NCBI RefSeq assembly: GCF_014851395.1
Contig: NW_024041150.1
Coordinates: forward strand, 36,405,585 to 36,469,584
DNA from: Micropterus salmoides
Lineage: Eukaryota > Chordata > Actinopteri > Centrarchiformes > Centrarchidae
Length of the DNA stretch: 64,000 nt
Reading direction: 5' to 3'
Shown here: positions 35,601-64,000 of the stretch, in pieces
Layout: every line of letters starts with the position of its first letter
Numbering within the stretch: position 1 is the first letter of the stretch
Notes under the pieces: generated by a model
Database searches by the model: none
What the model saw: the letters and a program-made list of their open reading frames with translations, nothing else
Told to the model about the DNA's origin: nothing
Translations under genes and position numbers: made by a program

Positions 35601-36790
35601 TGGTACTTCCTAAAACCAGAGTGAAACTTTTCAAATATTTTGTTATTTTCCAGTACAGTGAGCAGCTATTTGGACACAATTCTTTCTAGAATCTTTGCAA
35701 TAAAAGGCAGTTTTGAAATTGGTCTAAAATTTTGATGGAGGGAGGGATCTAAACCAGGTTTCTTTAAAATTGGGTTCACGCAAGCCGTTTTAAAATAAAT
35801 ACAGGAAATCTTTGTCATGCAGATACAAAGGTGTTTTAATATTCAGCTTGTCTTTTACCATATTGTTAAATTCCAATATGATGCTCTTTGTTATTGTTTT
35901 ACCATATGTTTTGTTAAAGTCTCTTTACTTCTTCTTGCACACTGTGCCCATGCCAAAAAACAAATGATGCTCATTGGACCACCCTGTGTGAATTTAGGCT
36001 GAATGAACTGTTTGTTCAGAACAGATGTTACGGAGGGCTTTACAGGAAGAAGAATAGTGTAAATAGAGAAATAGTGTAATATGTAAAGCAAGGAGAAAAA
36101 CGTGTGTAATCCACAAAGTAAATATTTAGCCAGTGTGCAAAATGCATCTGTTTTAAAACTATTTGACACTGCTGACTCTTTGGGAGAGGCGCTCACAGAC
36201 ATGAGGATCAACAATCTAGGAAATTCAACACAATTGCAATCAGGTAGCCTACCTGTTCATTCACATGTATAAACAAATAACAATATCAAAGTACATAAAT
36301 ATATACATGTACATACATAAGTATATACACAATATAAAATAACAGCATGAAATATAGGTACACTTTAATGTAACACATTTAACAAGAGAGACAGATACTG
36401 AGTAAAGAAGTGGTATTAGTCAGTCGTAAATATCATATCAAAATTGATATTTATCTGCCAGACTTTGTAACTGGTTACAAATTAGGAGTTTCATTTTCAT
36501 CAGAATATTTTGTCACCTTCGGCTCTGGTGTGCATTTCTCACTATTATAAGAATTTTTACAATGGAGAAAATTATGAAGATTAATCCATAATGAAAGTCT
36601 GATACAAAAATAGTTCAATAGTTCAATTTTCAGTGCAGAACTTTTAATGGAGTATTTTCACTGTGTGGTATTAGAACTTTTAAGAAAACGCTCTGCACAA
36701 TAAAAAAGTACAACATTAATGAGGATTTCAAGATGTTGTTATTCGTTACTCTTTTTGTCTCTGTTGAGGTGGTAAAATAATCTTCAGTTA
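29108..36790. other. Intergenic region between ednra and ttc29 (copy 2)
   Basis: Same content as 6209-13900 in copy 1: pyrimidine-rich tract 30425-30630, (CA)n 30696-30735, LINE remains 31195-31475 and 34200-35815, retroposon-like segment 33060-33395, and (TATC)n 32595-32632. The (GT)n at 32787-32818 is interrupted here (GTGGTGTGGTG). No exon seen. Confidence 0.65.
34200..35815 (-). mobile_element. L2/Rex-type LINE, 5' truncated (copy 2)
   Basis: Counterpart of 11315-12925, with extra substitutions and indels. Its frames are broken in additional places (for example after LNFEQHTTNL). The RT motifs are still recognisable. Confidence 0.85.
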
Positions 36791-36799
36791 TTTCTGAAT

Positions 36800-36937
36800 G
36801 GAACCAGACAGCGGGGGGAAAGTGAGCAGGATGTTAGTGTTGGAATGCGGCCCGCCGTGCGTCGCCACGGTGACGGCGAAAGCTGAACTGCAGGTCAGCG
36901 GTGAAAAGTTTGAAAACAAAGTTTGTGTTATCTGCGG
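36800..36937 (+). other. ttc29: Probable ttc29 5' exon, mostly untranslated (copy 2; 5' boundary approximate)
   Basis: Counterpart of the copy 1 exon, ending at the same TCTGCG|GTGAGT donor. Just after the donor this copy has about 20 bases absent from copy 1. A G run near 36813 is one base longer here, so the upstream frame of the out-of-frame ATG differs between copies. Confidence 0.5.
36861..36874 (+). promoter_or_regulatory. ttc29: RFX-type X-box at the ttc29 promoter/first exon (copy 2)
   Basis: The same 14 bases as at 13971-13984, in the same GC-rich context of the second copy. Function is inferred from the motif and the gene's role. Confidence 0.6.
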
Positions 36938-38071
36938 TGAGTTTGTGTTGTTTTCAGGGTTTATTTTTACCTTTTTACTGTTTTATAAACACAGGTTTGT
37001 TACTACAGGTTTACTTTAAAATATAAGGTTTGTTAAATTAAGTGTAGACAGTGAGGTTTTACAGTTATGATGTTAGTTAACTTAATGAAACATAGACTGC
37101 ATGAGCTTTAGCCCAACTTTATATTTATGGGCCTCTGTTAAGCCCCGTGGATCCAGTATTGGGCCAGGAATATAAGATGTTTAGTAGAGGATGTTATCCC
37201 TAATTTGAAAAATAATGTATTAATCTAAGCCTAACAAAACAGTCCCAACTCAATGTTGATTAGTTGTCATGACAATCCACAGCAGGCTAGGCCCTCTAAC
37301 CCAGGCTATCTCAAAAGTTAGGCTAGCAAAAGTATTTTAACAGTGGTTTGACAAAACACTTCCCACTCAAGGTCCACTTACTGGTATTTTCCTTAGCTTT
37401 CCGCCATAATCACACAGTCAATTTAATTAAATTAGGGTTTATTGGCATGGGTTTAGTTTAAACATGCTGCCAAAGCATAGTCACATATAAACAATAAAAT
37501 ATAAATAATAAAGAATAAAGTGATATTTGAAAAAAGAAGAAAAAACTAAAAACAAAATATATCTTACATTGATAATAGCCTATGTCTTGCTGTTTGACAT
37601 GCAGTATCAAATTCTCCAGCCAAAGAAATTATTAAGATAACAAACTGTAAAAATAAAATCACAGTCTTTATTAATGGATGTAGTTTGCTCAGATGATAGA
37701 TATAATTTAACAGTTATAATTTAGCAGCCAGCAACCACAGACTGTAACAGAACAGTAGTTATTCTTTGAAATTAATAGAGTTGTTGTAGCCCATCGTTTG
37801 CTGTTACATTTACTTTTATTTTATCTTATCTACCAGGACACTTTGATCATTCTACTGGAGCAGAAGGTGGGTTTGAGCAGCAAACAGTAGGACACAGCAA
37901 TGAAAGACATATTCATATTACAAAAATACCATCTGTAACAGTGTTGTAAAGTGATATGAGGAGGTTTAAAATGAATTACTGTATGAGATCATGAAGACAA
38001 GATTATTAGATTAGAGTCGTTGTGTCTGTCCTGCTGACATCTCTCTTCTTCATTTTGACTGACAGGTGAAG

Positions 38072-40556
38072 ATGAACGGGGTGGTAACACAGCGGCACAT
38101 GGGGCCTTTTCTACCAGAAATTACTGCCCACAGCAACAAACAGAGGCGAAGTACTCAGTACAGGTAGAGTACAACTGCAGTACTCAGAATATGAGTGTTT
38201 CAAAACAAATAACGTGTTTATTTATTTGTTTTGGTGATGAGGAAGATTATTCTACTGATGAGTGAGTACAAAAAAAAACTAAACGTGTGGGTGTGTGTCT
38301 GTGGTCAGCAGGATGAAGCAGAAGAAGGGGTCTCTCCAAACCGGATCACTATCAGACTCTCAGATCCTCTCCAAGACAGAGATTGCACTGTGAGTTCACC
38401 AGTTGGATTTTGGTGGCACATCAGATTTATTTTTCAACAAGAATTTATTGATTCTTTTGGTTTTCTTGTGTATTATTCTCCTACAGTTTGTCTCCATATT
38501 GCATTGTGTGTCCACAACACACTCAAACATCTAGACACCCGCTGTTCCACAGGCAGGATGCTAGCACTAAGTGATTGTCAGTTCTATGAATCAGGAGGAT
38601 TTACCTCCACTGAGGTGACAGTAACAGATGTATGAGGTCTTTAATTCCTTTAACTACTGGCAGTCAAACTAAATGTAATTTGCCAGTAACGACCTGTGGA
38701 TGTGACAGGGTGGTCCACTGGCTTTTTACTCTTGTTGGTTTTGACGACAAGTGAGAATGATAAAATTAGTGACCCCGTGTACTCTACGTGTGTACCTTTT
38801 TGTTGTTATTTTTATTTAGGCCTGTGCTGTACTTTGCTGTATTAATTATTATTTACTGCTGCTAATCAGCCAAATTACTGTTCTGGTCTACTTTAAAGCT
38901 TTACTCTACTATGAAAATGTCCATGAATATGTAGAGTATTTGTATCAATAGATAGTACTCTCATCTTTTCAAAACTGCCTTGTAAGAGTAATTTAGGTGC
39001 TCCCTTTCTTCAAACAATATACATTTAAAACACTTTTATGTTGGTCTAAATGATCAAAATAGTAAATTGGTTTTCATTTAGGCAGCATGCCTGGGTGTTT
39101 AAGGGTTCAAGTACTTTATTTTGATTCGGTTTTCCAACACAATTTTAGTGGGAATGGTCATTTTTGCATTTAATTTTCACTTGAAAAATATAAAAATGAT
39201 GATGATGTGATTTTTTTTCTGGGGTCTACACCAAACAAGCGTGTTCCCTTACGTCCGGAGAACATGATTTATACGCCAGGACGTCACACCACAAATGCTT
39301 CATTTATAGGCTACTGGTATGTTATGACAAGTTACAGCTTCTGCGATTTTGATATTCTACTTTTATTTACTTCGATAAATAGTTCAGCCCTGATTCAGTT
39401 TGAAACTGGACACAGGGTAACTACTTACTGAGCAGGAAACATTTACACCCTGACTGCCGCAGTAAGCTCACTAAAAAGAAAGGTTAGTCCGCTCTCTGCT
39501 GCTAAAAAGTAATAACTTACTGAGCACAGAGATCAAGTTTCACATAGTGTCCTGTGTTTATTCCACACCGGAGCTCTGCTGTTCATCCAACATTCCTGTG
39601 TAACGTCTTGATCTTCCCCCCATGCTCCTTTAATGTCTCCTGTTCTCACATCTGTCCAGGTTCAGAAGCAGTCGAAAGCAGAACATCTGTGTGGAGATGC
39701 TTCAAGAAGGCTATCACAGGTATCTCCCTCTGCTGTCATTGTTTCAGTGATCATCAAGTAGTGTCGGATTACTTTTGAGGAGTTACAAATAATACTTGAT
39801 GAACCTGTTGGCACATTAATTTCTATTTGTTTATTTATTTATTATTCACCCGTTTACACACATTCATACATTGATGGCAGAGGCTATGGTGCCAACTGCT
39901 CATCAGAACTGACATTCACACACCGCCATCAGGAGCAATTTGGGGTTCAGTATTTTGCCCAAGCCGGGGGATTGAACGATCTTCAAATTAGCGGGCAACC
40001 TGCTCTATCTCCTGATAGCCACAGCTGCCACTACAATTTGCTCTCTTCATTCTTCTTTCCGAAACATTGCTATAAAGATCTCTCTCCTGTCTCTCTCTGA
40101 GGTCGTTCTCTGAGCTGTTCGGACTGCTGAGCTCTGATCAGGATCGGAGGATTGCGGCTGAACCAGGTTCAGCTGTCAGGCTTCAGACTCCGCTGGACGA
40201 ACAATGGGATAAACTGGAGACAATGAGACTGCACCTGTGCCAGGCCGAGCAGGCTGAAAGGATCGGTACACGCACACAAAATTTGTATGCAGAAAATAAG
40301 ACATAAACACTCACACACTATGTGTGCGAACTGACTGAAATATGTCACTTTTCACTTAATACATGCTGCCTGGTGTAAATAATGTGTGCTGAACAAAATC
40401 CCATCGCTCCTGATAAGGTTTAAATTAGTGGTCAGATTGGTGGATATGTACATCAGTGATGTTAACTGTAAATGTCAGGATTTTCTAAATGGAGTTTTGT
40501 TGTTCAAGATAGAATGATGCAGCATTGGGGCTACAGGATTCTCCTGTACAGTGTTT

Positions 40557-40610
<54 letters not shown>

Positions 40611-42760
40611 CGTGCAGGTTCCTGGTCGGTGGTGTGTGAACAGCGTCTGGTTTTGGGTCAGTACTTCTCGGCTCCGGAGGACCTCTGGCTCAGTTTTCAT
40701 TTCTACCACAGCTGTGTAGACAGAAAGCAAGGAGGCTGTTCGAGACCAGCAACAGAGGCCCGGGCATGCATGGCTGAGCTCTACCTGCAACAAGGTGGAC
40801 AGTGTTCACACTAACACACACACACACACACACACACAAATATAAACATAGGTGACAAATAAAGTAAGTAATCACCAACATAGAGTTTGTTGATGAGGTG
40901 TTTTTTCACCACAACAGCTTCAGTGATCCTTTCGTAGATTTCGTAGAAGTCTCTGGATCTCTTCTGGAGGGATGAACACAGAAATATATAACAGTAGCAT
41001 AAATACAAACTCACATTAATATGAACGGTGAAATAAAATTCAGTGAATCTAAATCGGACTGTTTCATGTCCCCTCTGTGGCCCCTCGGTCCTGCAGGTGA
41101 GCTGGAGCAGGCGAGGCAACAGGCAGAGCAGTGCATCAAGCAGGCAGAAGACGGCGGCTGGATAGACTCAGCCGGTCGGCCCCTGAGGCTCCTGGCCCGC
41201 CAAGCACTGTGGAGGATTTACAGCCGGCTGGCCGACGCTTCGCTGGATGCCAAAGACTACAACGAGGCCCTGAAGCTGCTCCACAAGGGCTACAGCACGG
41301 CTGCTGAGTGTAGGTAGACACTGTCTGTATCTGTGTGTCTGAAAATACACTGAATGCATACAAGATTTGGAAAGTAGGAGGCGCTGTGTGTGAAAGAGAG
41401 ACAGACAGAGATCCATAAAATCTTTAATCAGTAAGTTTTTAAATAGTTTATTCATCTTAAGAAGTACAAGAATTTTCTCAACCCAGAAAGGGGCATGTTA
41501 TCCTTCAGTTTATCATAACAGGACTAAGAGTCCATGGCCATGCTAGATGCACTGCAAGGGAGCTGATGAGAAACAACCTTTCATTTCAATCTGCGTATAC
41601 CAAGGGGAAATGACAATAAAGCATGCTAACAGGATCACAATGTCAATGCTAACATGCTGATATAAGCAGATGTAATGTTTACTATGTTCAACAGTAGTTG
41701 AGTGTGTTAGCATGCTAACGTTTGCTAATTAGCACTAAACACAAAGGTTTATTAACTGATATAAAACAAAGTACAAATTAACATTTAACTATATGAAATG
41801 TTAAAGGGATTATCACTCAACCTAATTTTATGGAAATCCACCAAATAGTTGCGAGAATTTTTAGTCTGGACCAAAGTGATGGGCCGACCGTTGAACACTG
41901 CCATTCCTAAAAATATAAAATCAACAAAATCTAAGATCCATGGATTCTGCTGGACGATATATAATATGGCATGTGAATACAGGTACGAGATGTTGCTTTG
42001 ACCAACCCATTGTTAGAGTACATGTAATGTATGGTGGCAATAGAGCAGGAGAGCTGTGAAGTCACTGATGTCTGTTTCAGCTGAAGACAAACAGATCGAA
42101 GGGGAGGCCTCCTATCGACTGGGACTGACCTATCAGAATGCAGGACACCATGACACAGCCAAACAGGTGTGTGTGTGTGTGTGTGTAAAGCTTTTGTATA
42201 AATGCCATGAAATCCCTTAAAAAGACCAAAGTCAACAATGCATTGGTTCGTCTCTCAAAACGTTTTGACTTCCCTGTCTGTGGTACTCAGCTTGAAGCTC
42301 ATTGATCCCTACTAGAAATGTAGATCTTTCAAAACAGCTAATATCTAGTTTCATTTAAAAAAGGTTCACTAGTTTCTTAATACAGTTGCTCACGTTCATT
42401 TTTATCAATCAAACATGAGGAAATAGTGCATTTGTTGGGGAGTATTAATCCAAAGTTGGTGCTCTGGTGAGTATTTGGAGCAGAAGGATGATTTATGCGG
42501 GATTGAGTCCAAATAAACTCATGCATTTATTGTCGATTTTGGTCTTTCATGGGATTTGTTGACAAAAAAATATAGAATATCACCACTGGACCCTTTAAGA
42601 GCTATAATACTGTGTCTCACTCGGTGATACAATTGTGCTGTGTCTGTGCACGTTTGTGTTTCCAGTTTTTCAACACTTGCATTCAGATATACGGCACACT
42701 GCAGGATGAAGACAAACTGGGAAGGTCCTACATGGATATGGCCAAGTCTTTAGAGAGGTA

Positions 42761-42799
<39 letters not shown>

Positions 42800-42921
42800 T
42801 ATATCTTCAACTTCATACATCACATCTGTGTCCTTTGTGTGTAAGGTTATTAAGATCTGGGTCTGCATAAGTTTCAACATCCATGAATCTGTCAAAGCCT
42901 GTTTGCTAAACACATGTTTAT

Positions 42922-42971
<50 letters not shown>

Positions 42972-44033
42972 CGTGTGTGTGTGTGTGTGTCAGTGAGGGA
43001 AACATAGATGAGACAGTCCAGTGTCTGAACAAGTTAGCTGACATTTCCCGTAACAACGGACTGCAGAACAACCTGGTGGACGCCTACCTGTATCTGGGAA
43101 ATATCTACTATACGATGGTGACACACGCACACACACATATCCCAATTAGCATGATGATTCCCTCCTTTTTTGACAATTACTGATTATCAAATCACCTATG
43201 CAGATTTGATTAGAATTATTGAGTGACAAACTTCACAAGACATCCTGTAGAAATTATTACAAATGTAACATCCCAAATACAAAATTGTTCTTGGGTTTTT
43301 GGTTTTATTTTTTTTACCAAGCTCTCTCTCTCTCTCTGTGTGTTTGTAGGGTCAGTATGAGAGAGCTTGTGAGTACTTCCTGCAGGGTTATGAAGTTGCC
43401 TGCGACCTGGAGGATGTGGCTCTGCTGCAGAAAGCACAGGTAAATAATGTTTCTGCAATTGTTGTGGGGCTTTGTGTAACATATTTTAAATAATTCAAGA
43501 GTGGAGAGAAGTACAGAGCTCATTAAACCTGGATACAATGCACTGAACAACAGTTGAAGAGGAATAAAAGAAGGCCAACCTCACCCTTTTTCACTGAAGA
43601 CGTTTTAACACCTTCATTCCTGCACTTTTCACAGTAAGAACAGGTGTAAATAATTAAATGAAGGACGTCTGACTGGATGACTTGCTGGGACACTTGATTA
43701 AATTGTTATCAGTAAAACAGCATATTCCTTCAATTTCAGAACGTGACATTAGTATAATGAACAGTGACAGAAAGAAACTACACTCATCTTCCATGTCAGA
43801 GTTTATCCAACATCTCCCACCCAACAACCTTCACATGCTGCTTTGTCTGTCTGTGGCTCTGTCAGGTGTTGGTGGCCAGTGCTCGCGCTCACTCCCTCAT
43901 CAGGAAATACAGCGCTGACGTGGTGTCGGCCACGCCTACCGCCGTGCGCCGCCTCTTGGCCTGGAAAGAGACCAGAGGACGTCAGGAAATCAGCACAGAC
44001 TCAACAGATAATACTGCTGCTGTCTGGTACTAA
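38072..44033 (+). CDS. ttc29: Tetratricopeptide repeat protein 29 (copy 2)
   Basis: Second copy of ttc29 with the same exon structure: 38072-38163, 38309-38389, 39660-39719, 40102-40265, 40618-40794, 41097-41309, 42081-42166, 42666-42757, 42994-43117, 43350-43439, 43866-44033. Every exon has the same length as in copy 1 and the encoded protein appears the same. Differences are almost all in introns: microsatellite lengths, scattered indels, and absence of the 672-bp solo LTR that sits in copy 1 intron 1. AATAAA lies at 44157-44162. Near-identity over exons and introns suggests alleles of one gene rather than paralogues kept by selection. Confidence 0.93.
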
Positions 44034-44156
44034 CTCATCACCAGTTAATGATAATGGTGGATACAGATGCTCTATAAAAAGGAAAGCTTGGTGTAGGAAT
44101 GTAGGGAAACACACCTTCAGCCTTTCATGCATTGTTAGCATCGACTGGCATTTTAC

Positions 44157-44162
44157 AATAAA
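44157..44162 (+). terminator. ttc29: ttc29 polyadenylation signal (copy 2)
   Basis: AATAAA 124 nt after the stop, identical to copy 1. Confidence 0.7.
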
Positions 44163-46199
44163 TAAACAGAAAAAGTAGTACATAACTTCCTGACATTTCT
44201 GTTTCAACATTTACACGCTGCAGACAGAACAAACAAATCCAACTCTGTTTAATAATCTGTTTAAACACTTTTCAACTGCTGGCTTTTCCTGCGTCACCAT
44301 GAGTTGGTGTTGAGTGAAATGTCTCAACAACTATTGGATGGATTCCCCCAGAGGATGAATTGCAAAAACTTTGCTGATTCTCTGACTTTCATCTAGTGCC
44401 ATCATCAGGACAAATGTTTAATTTGTCCAAGACTATGGTTTATGACCAAAATACTTATCAGTCACCATCAGTATCAGCTGTACCTGTGCTAATTAGAAAA
44501 TGTTAGCAGTGAACTTTGTTGATGTTAGCATTTAGCTCTGTTTGTTACCATTAAGTTAAAGGGTGACAGGAAATATTGGGGGGTGGGGCAATGCAGCAAA
44601 GGTCTCCAGCGACACTCGAACCAGGGACATGGTGATTACATGGTCAGCGGTGAAAACCTTTTGGCCCCCAAGACAGCCTGTGAACATTTTGCCAGCGGCT
44701 ACTTGACAACTTGGAAGTGTGACATGTCAGACTTTCTCCTAGGCGCATGAAGGCAGCATAATAGTTACCACAGCTGCAAAAAACAAACATGATGTAATGG
44801 TGGAAATTGCAGATTCCCTAATCAGCTGTCTGGTTTGAGCGTGCTCTGTCCTGTTTGTGTGGCAATTAGCAAATAAACAGACAGTAAACAAACATAATCA
44901 TCTCATTAGAACTCTGCATGTTTCTAATCATGTGGACAGCAGAGGAGGCGGTTAGTCCTTTCTGTACATCAGAGGTTTCTGAGCAGAGGAAATAACGAAG
45001 AGGAGGAGGATGAAGGGCAAAATGTCACCAAATACAAAACCCTCCATCTCAGCCAGAAAAGGCCGTGATGCTGAACTTGAATAGTTTGTTACTCTAGAAG
45101 TCTTTGTAGATGCTAAGCTTGAAACAGAGGCCAGTTTGATAGTTTGTAGAGAAATTCTGAATAGTTATTTGAATGCTATCTAAATTTGTTATACAATATT
45201 TTTTCAGAAAAGCATCTGTCATATTTTTTTCACATTTAAATTTTTAATTTGTGAACAGTTTTATATTGTTTATAGGCAGTGATTATTTACTGTTTTACAG
45301 AATAAAAATGTTTTTGAATAAAATATAATCTGTGATGTTGTTATTGGTTGTATTTAAAACTGCTGTTTGTAATTAAAAAATAATACGCCAATAATTGTTA
45401 AAATTCTTTTGATTTACACTATTATTATTATTGTTATTTATATATATAACTAATTCAACTTGTTCAACACTTGTTCAACTTGTTATTATTTTTATAAAAC
45501 AGACCCAATTGTATTTTGGTTTAACTCATTATCATAAAGTTATTGGTAATAATCAGTCTTGTACCTAATATTTTATTTAATTATTAACTCCTCCTTTGTT
45601 TAGTATTTTTATTTATTACCAACCCTATTTAATTTCTATCTCAACTATCACTGTGGCTATCTACTTGATATAAACTTTTTTTCAATTTACATTTTTATTT
45701 ATTGTTATATAGTTTTTTATTATGATTATGGTTTGCTAACTTTTTCATATTTCATTAATATTTGACATTTAAAAAAAAAAATTGTATTTTACAAAACTTT
45801 ATTTACTAGTTAAAGTTTGTTTACAGAATTAAGATAATTGTAAAAAATATATATATAGCAGTATTTAGTTATCATTAAATAGTTTGAAAATTGCTAAAAT
45901 TACTTTATATATTTATGATTTTATTATTTCTCTTTTTAAAACATACTTTTAAAACATGGTATGTCTTTACATGACCTGTGCTATATAATGCAATACTTTA
46001 TTCATTTATGTCATACTTGTACTGGATAAGTTACTTTTACCTGTAACCATAGACGGTGTATAAGAAGCCTGTAACACGGTAATTTAAAAAAGCAAAAAAA
46101 CAACATGCGATTCTCTTTCAGTCTTTACGGTCTTTCTGTGTCCCACGTGTCCGGAAGAGGCTCCGCTTGCTGTGCTTCTGTTTTCTGACAGAAACACCT

Positions 46200-46296
46200 C
46201 CAGAGAAGAAGCTGAAGAGTTGTTACGACTTCTGTTCCGGGTGGCTGTGACAGACGGGGGCCGGCGGGGTGATCCGGTGAACCCCGGGGCTGAAAC
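46200..46296 (+). promoter_or_regulatory. slc10a7: GC-rich 5' leader/promoter of slc10a7
   Basis: The stretch with GGGGGCCGGCGGGGTGATCC directly before the start codon is far richer in GC than the upstream kilobase, with no TATA box seen. A housekeeping-type CpG promoter is likely. Identical in copy 1 (23973-24069). Confidence 0.5.
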
Positions 46297-61013
<14,717 letters not shown>

Positions 61014-64000
61014 CGAAGATGAGTGTTTTGGTGATTCAGCGCAAGCGTGTGTGTGTTTTTGTTTTCTGTGATGGCGGACTACAGTGGAGTTTTATGTGCC
61101 TTATTACAACAGATCAACAGAGACCTCAGTGCAGCGGAAAAGAACAAGGAGCGCCAGCCGCCTTGATGTTCTCAGTTTCTACAACAACAAAAAACTCATA
61201 TTTCATATTTCCATCATATATTCTTTTATATTTAAAAGAATCAAAAGTACAATTTTTATTTTTATATGAAATACCTGAAATTTCCTGCAGAAAGAGGACA
61301 GCTGTTAGGGGTGTTTTGGTTTGGAAAACAGCACCTTCCAGCAGGAACAAGAAGGGTGGAGTTACTGGGACCATTCTTTTTTATTGTTCTTGGTATTTTC
61401 TACTTTTTTGTACTCTTGCTGTCACTGCCAGAAAATGTAGACATTTATGTTCTTGATAGAAACAAACTAATGCTGGACGCAGTCATGACAGCTGATTTTT
61501 TCCTTTTGAGGATATGGTGTTGTGTTAACCAATGAACTATCCAAATGATGAAGGTATGACATGAACATTGAAGTAGGGAGTCTAATTTAACAAAATATCA
61601 TTATCTTTCCTGGTTTCTTGCAGATAGTTTACGTGTCTTTAATTGCATTATTCACACATTTACTCACTCTGTTTTTATGTTTTAGTCTTGATCAGTTTCC
61701 TGTCCACACGTTTGCCCCACACGTACTGGTTCTGACATTCTGACAAGGACAATTTTAACTTGGACCAATAAGCAGGCAGGATTATAATCTGGGTTCCTAT
61801 CAAGCAGATGTTATCCAGCAGAAAAAAGGATTCCAATGCAAATATTATTTTGAAAGATTATGTCCTACAAATATTGTATGTAAATAATATCCTATTCTAA
61901 ATCTATCTGAGTGATGAGGTGATGTTGACGGACATATTATTTTGCTGCTGAAATCTCACAATGACAATGCTAACATGCTGATGTTTAGCAGCTACCATCT
62001 TTGTGTTAGCATGCTAACATTTGCTAATTAGCACTAAACACAAAGTACAGCTAAGTCAGTGTCATTAGTTTTGAAGGTATTTGGTCAAAAAACAAAGTAT
62101 CGGACATTTTGACCTTCGGAAAATTTTGACCAGATGACGGCACTAGATGAAAAGTCAGGGGATTACCAAAGTCTGTAGGATCCATCCTCTGGGACCCGTG
62201 AATGTCATTACAAAATGCCACCTTTAACAATCCATGTTGTAGAAGTTGAGATATTTCACAGCATCAAGTGAAACTATTTGGCCCTCAGGTGGCGGTAGAG
62301 AATAACCAAAGTAATTCACACCTGCTATCTCAAATTAAGTATTGGATAGTGGAGTTTTATTATAATGTGCTATTTATGTGTTGTTAAATGGACCCTGTAT
62401 TTGTTGGCTTTATCATTATACACTTGTGCACGGTTTGCACACTGGAAAAGTGCCTGGAATTTGTTTCTTATGTTCTCTTGAATTTTAACACCCCTGAATG
62501 TAACGAGGGCTCCTCTATATCACATTAAGGCAGTGGTTCCTCCTCCAGTTTGGAATAGATTGATGTATTTGTCTGACCAAATGGGGAAAAACACTCAGGG
62601 AATTACTCAGGCAGCTTATTAATTTCATCTACACAACTTTTCTGGACAGATGGCACTTTTTTCACATCATTTGAATGAAGAAATAATAGAATGAGACAGG
62701 GAAAGCCCTGCCAACAGACCCTGGAGGCCTTGTGCCACTTCTAACACGCAACCAGACCCAAGTGATTTGAAATGACTAAGCAACTAGCACTGCCATCCAT
62801 AAAAGCTCACACAACAAAAGCTAAAACAAAGAAACATACAATGGATAATACTGAAAATATACTTTATTATTCAGTGCATCCAAATGATTTATGACAATTT
62901 ACAAATAAATGTTTAATATTAGTGATGTTTCAGATTTACTTCTTTGGTTATACAACATGTACATGAATATCAATGGGACAAAATCCCAATTACAATGTAG
63001 GTATTTGTTGGTTATAACTGTCAGCATGCAAATCCTACATTTATACTAATATGTTATCTAATTATACAGTCAAACAGCTAGACAGCCCTTGTGTCCCTGT
63101 CCTCATAATTGTGTGTATGTTTATGCAGTTTCTACCTATATTTCTAATGCATACTCAAAAACAAACAAAAAAGCATCCACCAAATGGTGTGTGTCATCGA
63201 AGCCCTGTCTGTAGTGTTAAGTGTCCTGCTATTTTTCAGTAAGCAGATTGTGGTTTTAGTTCTCTAAACATGTAGGATGCAGAAATCTCTAGAGTGAAAT
63301 AGACTTAGCCAAGAACATTTACTTAAGCACAAGCTATTTAGAAAACTCCAAAAGGAAACTGAAAACAAGAATAAAACTCCTGATAATGGCCTCTAGCTGC
63401 AAAGACTCAATGTACAAATGTGGTAGGAACAAACCACATGCTAAAATTGCTGATATAGACTGATATAGGCTGTGTAGCTACAAGTGTCAGTCCCAAAGTT
63501 GATATTTTCGGGTTCATCTCCCGGAGAGCTTGAAGGTGCTCAGTAGATTTCACTGCAGTCATTACATTTTTGTGTGGGAGTCTGGCTGGTGGTGCTTGAC
63601 GAAAGGTTAGACTAAATAGTAACCCAAGATGATTCATCCTCTGAGGATCATGAAAATCCACAGCTAATTTCGTGACAATCTGCCACAATACTTAATAAAA
63701 TACTTTGTCAAGCATCAAAGATTTGTTGAAGGAAACATTTTAAACTGAATGTGGTGCAAAACAAAAGGTGAGGGTCTGGGGATTGATTAAAACAAATTAC
63801 AAAGCAATCTGGCCTGAAGCTGTCAAGGTACTGTGCTCTGGACCATGATGCAAACATTGACATCAATAATTACAACGCTACTGTGGCAAAAATATACAGG
63901 GATGTGATTTATCCGGAATTCCGGATTTTCCGACCTGAAAATGTGATGCCCAGTAAAGAGTAATGTAACGGATTACTATTTCCAAAACAGTTACATTATT
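61014..64000. other. Downstream of slc10a7
   Basis: 3' UTR of slc10a7 of unknown length, then repeat fragments (61955-62290 and about 63490-63720). An AATAAA at 62904-62909 is a possible but distant poly(A) signal. The last 60 bases (AGTAATGTAACGGATTACTA) look like the edge of another interspersed repeat. The open frames in 60.8-61.5 kb are not supported as genes. Confidence 0.5.
61955..62290 (+). repeat. GCATGCTAACATTTGCTAATTAGCAC-family fish repeat
   Basis: Longest member in the window: AGCATGCTAACATTTGCTAA, TGTCATTAGTTTTGAAGGTA, TTTTGACCAGATGACGGCAC and GGATCCATCCTCTGGGACCC. Same family as 19395-19660 and 22085-22330. Confidence 0.6.

Overview
The window is teleost fish nuclear DNA, probably a percomorph. 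It has vertebrate split genes with GT-AG introns, very many CA/GT microsatellites, Tc1-like transposons, L2-type LINE fragments and typical fish tRNA-derived SINEs. Three protein genes are recognisable: ednra (endothelin receptor A, minus strand, 3' part outside the window), ttc29 (axonemal/flagellar TPR protein, plus strand) and slc10a7 (orphan bile-acid-transporter-family protein, plus strand). The order ednra - ttc29 - slc10a7 follows the human chromosome 4q31 neighbourhood.

The main structural fact is that about 22 kb is present twice in direct orientation, as 2632-25057 and 25558-47313, separated by exactly 500 N (25058-25557). Both copies hold ednra exons 1-3, all of ttc29 and slc10a7 exon 1. 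Ednra exon 4 exists only before copy 1, and slc10a7 exons 2-12 exist only after copy 2. The copies are nearly identical in the middle, but each loses single bases near its own end at the gap. They also differ by a 672-bp solo LTR (14667-15338) whose empty site is intact in copy 2. The simplest reading is two overlapping contigs carrying different haplotypes, placed end to end by a scaffolder, so the real locus has one of each gene. A true tandem duplication cannot be fully excluded from sequence alone.

Layout. 1-6136: ednra exons 4 to 1, with an intron holding a Tc1-like element interrupted by a MITE. 6.2-13.9 kb: intergenic, with microsatellites and L2 LINE fragments. 13.9-21.8 kb: ttc29, with an RFX-type X-box in or beside its first exon. 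21.8-24.1 kb: AT-rich intergenic DNA. 24.07 kb: slc10a7 exon 1. 25.1-25.6 kb: gap. 25.6-47.3 kb: the second copy of all this. 47.3-61.0 kb: the rest of slc10a7, giving a complete 341-codon reading frame over 12 exons, with a 1.2-kb CA/CTAGTA compound satellite in its last intron. 61.0-64.0 kb: downstream repeats, no gene seen.

The three genes do not form one pathway; their proximity is conserved synteny. I found no undescribed system. The points most worth following are the probable false duplication with complementary ednra frameshifts, the haplotype-specific solo LTR, the ttc29 X-box, an overlapping alternative reading frame at the start of ttc29, and an unidentified antisense exon-like segment in a ttc29 intron.
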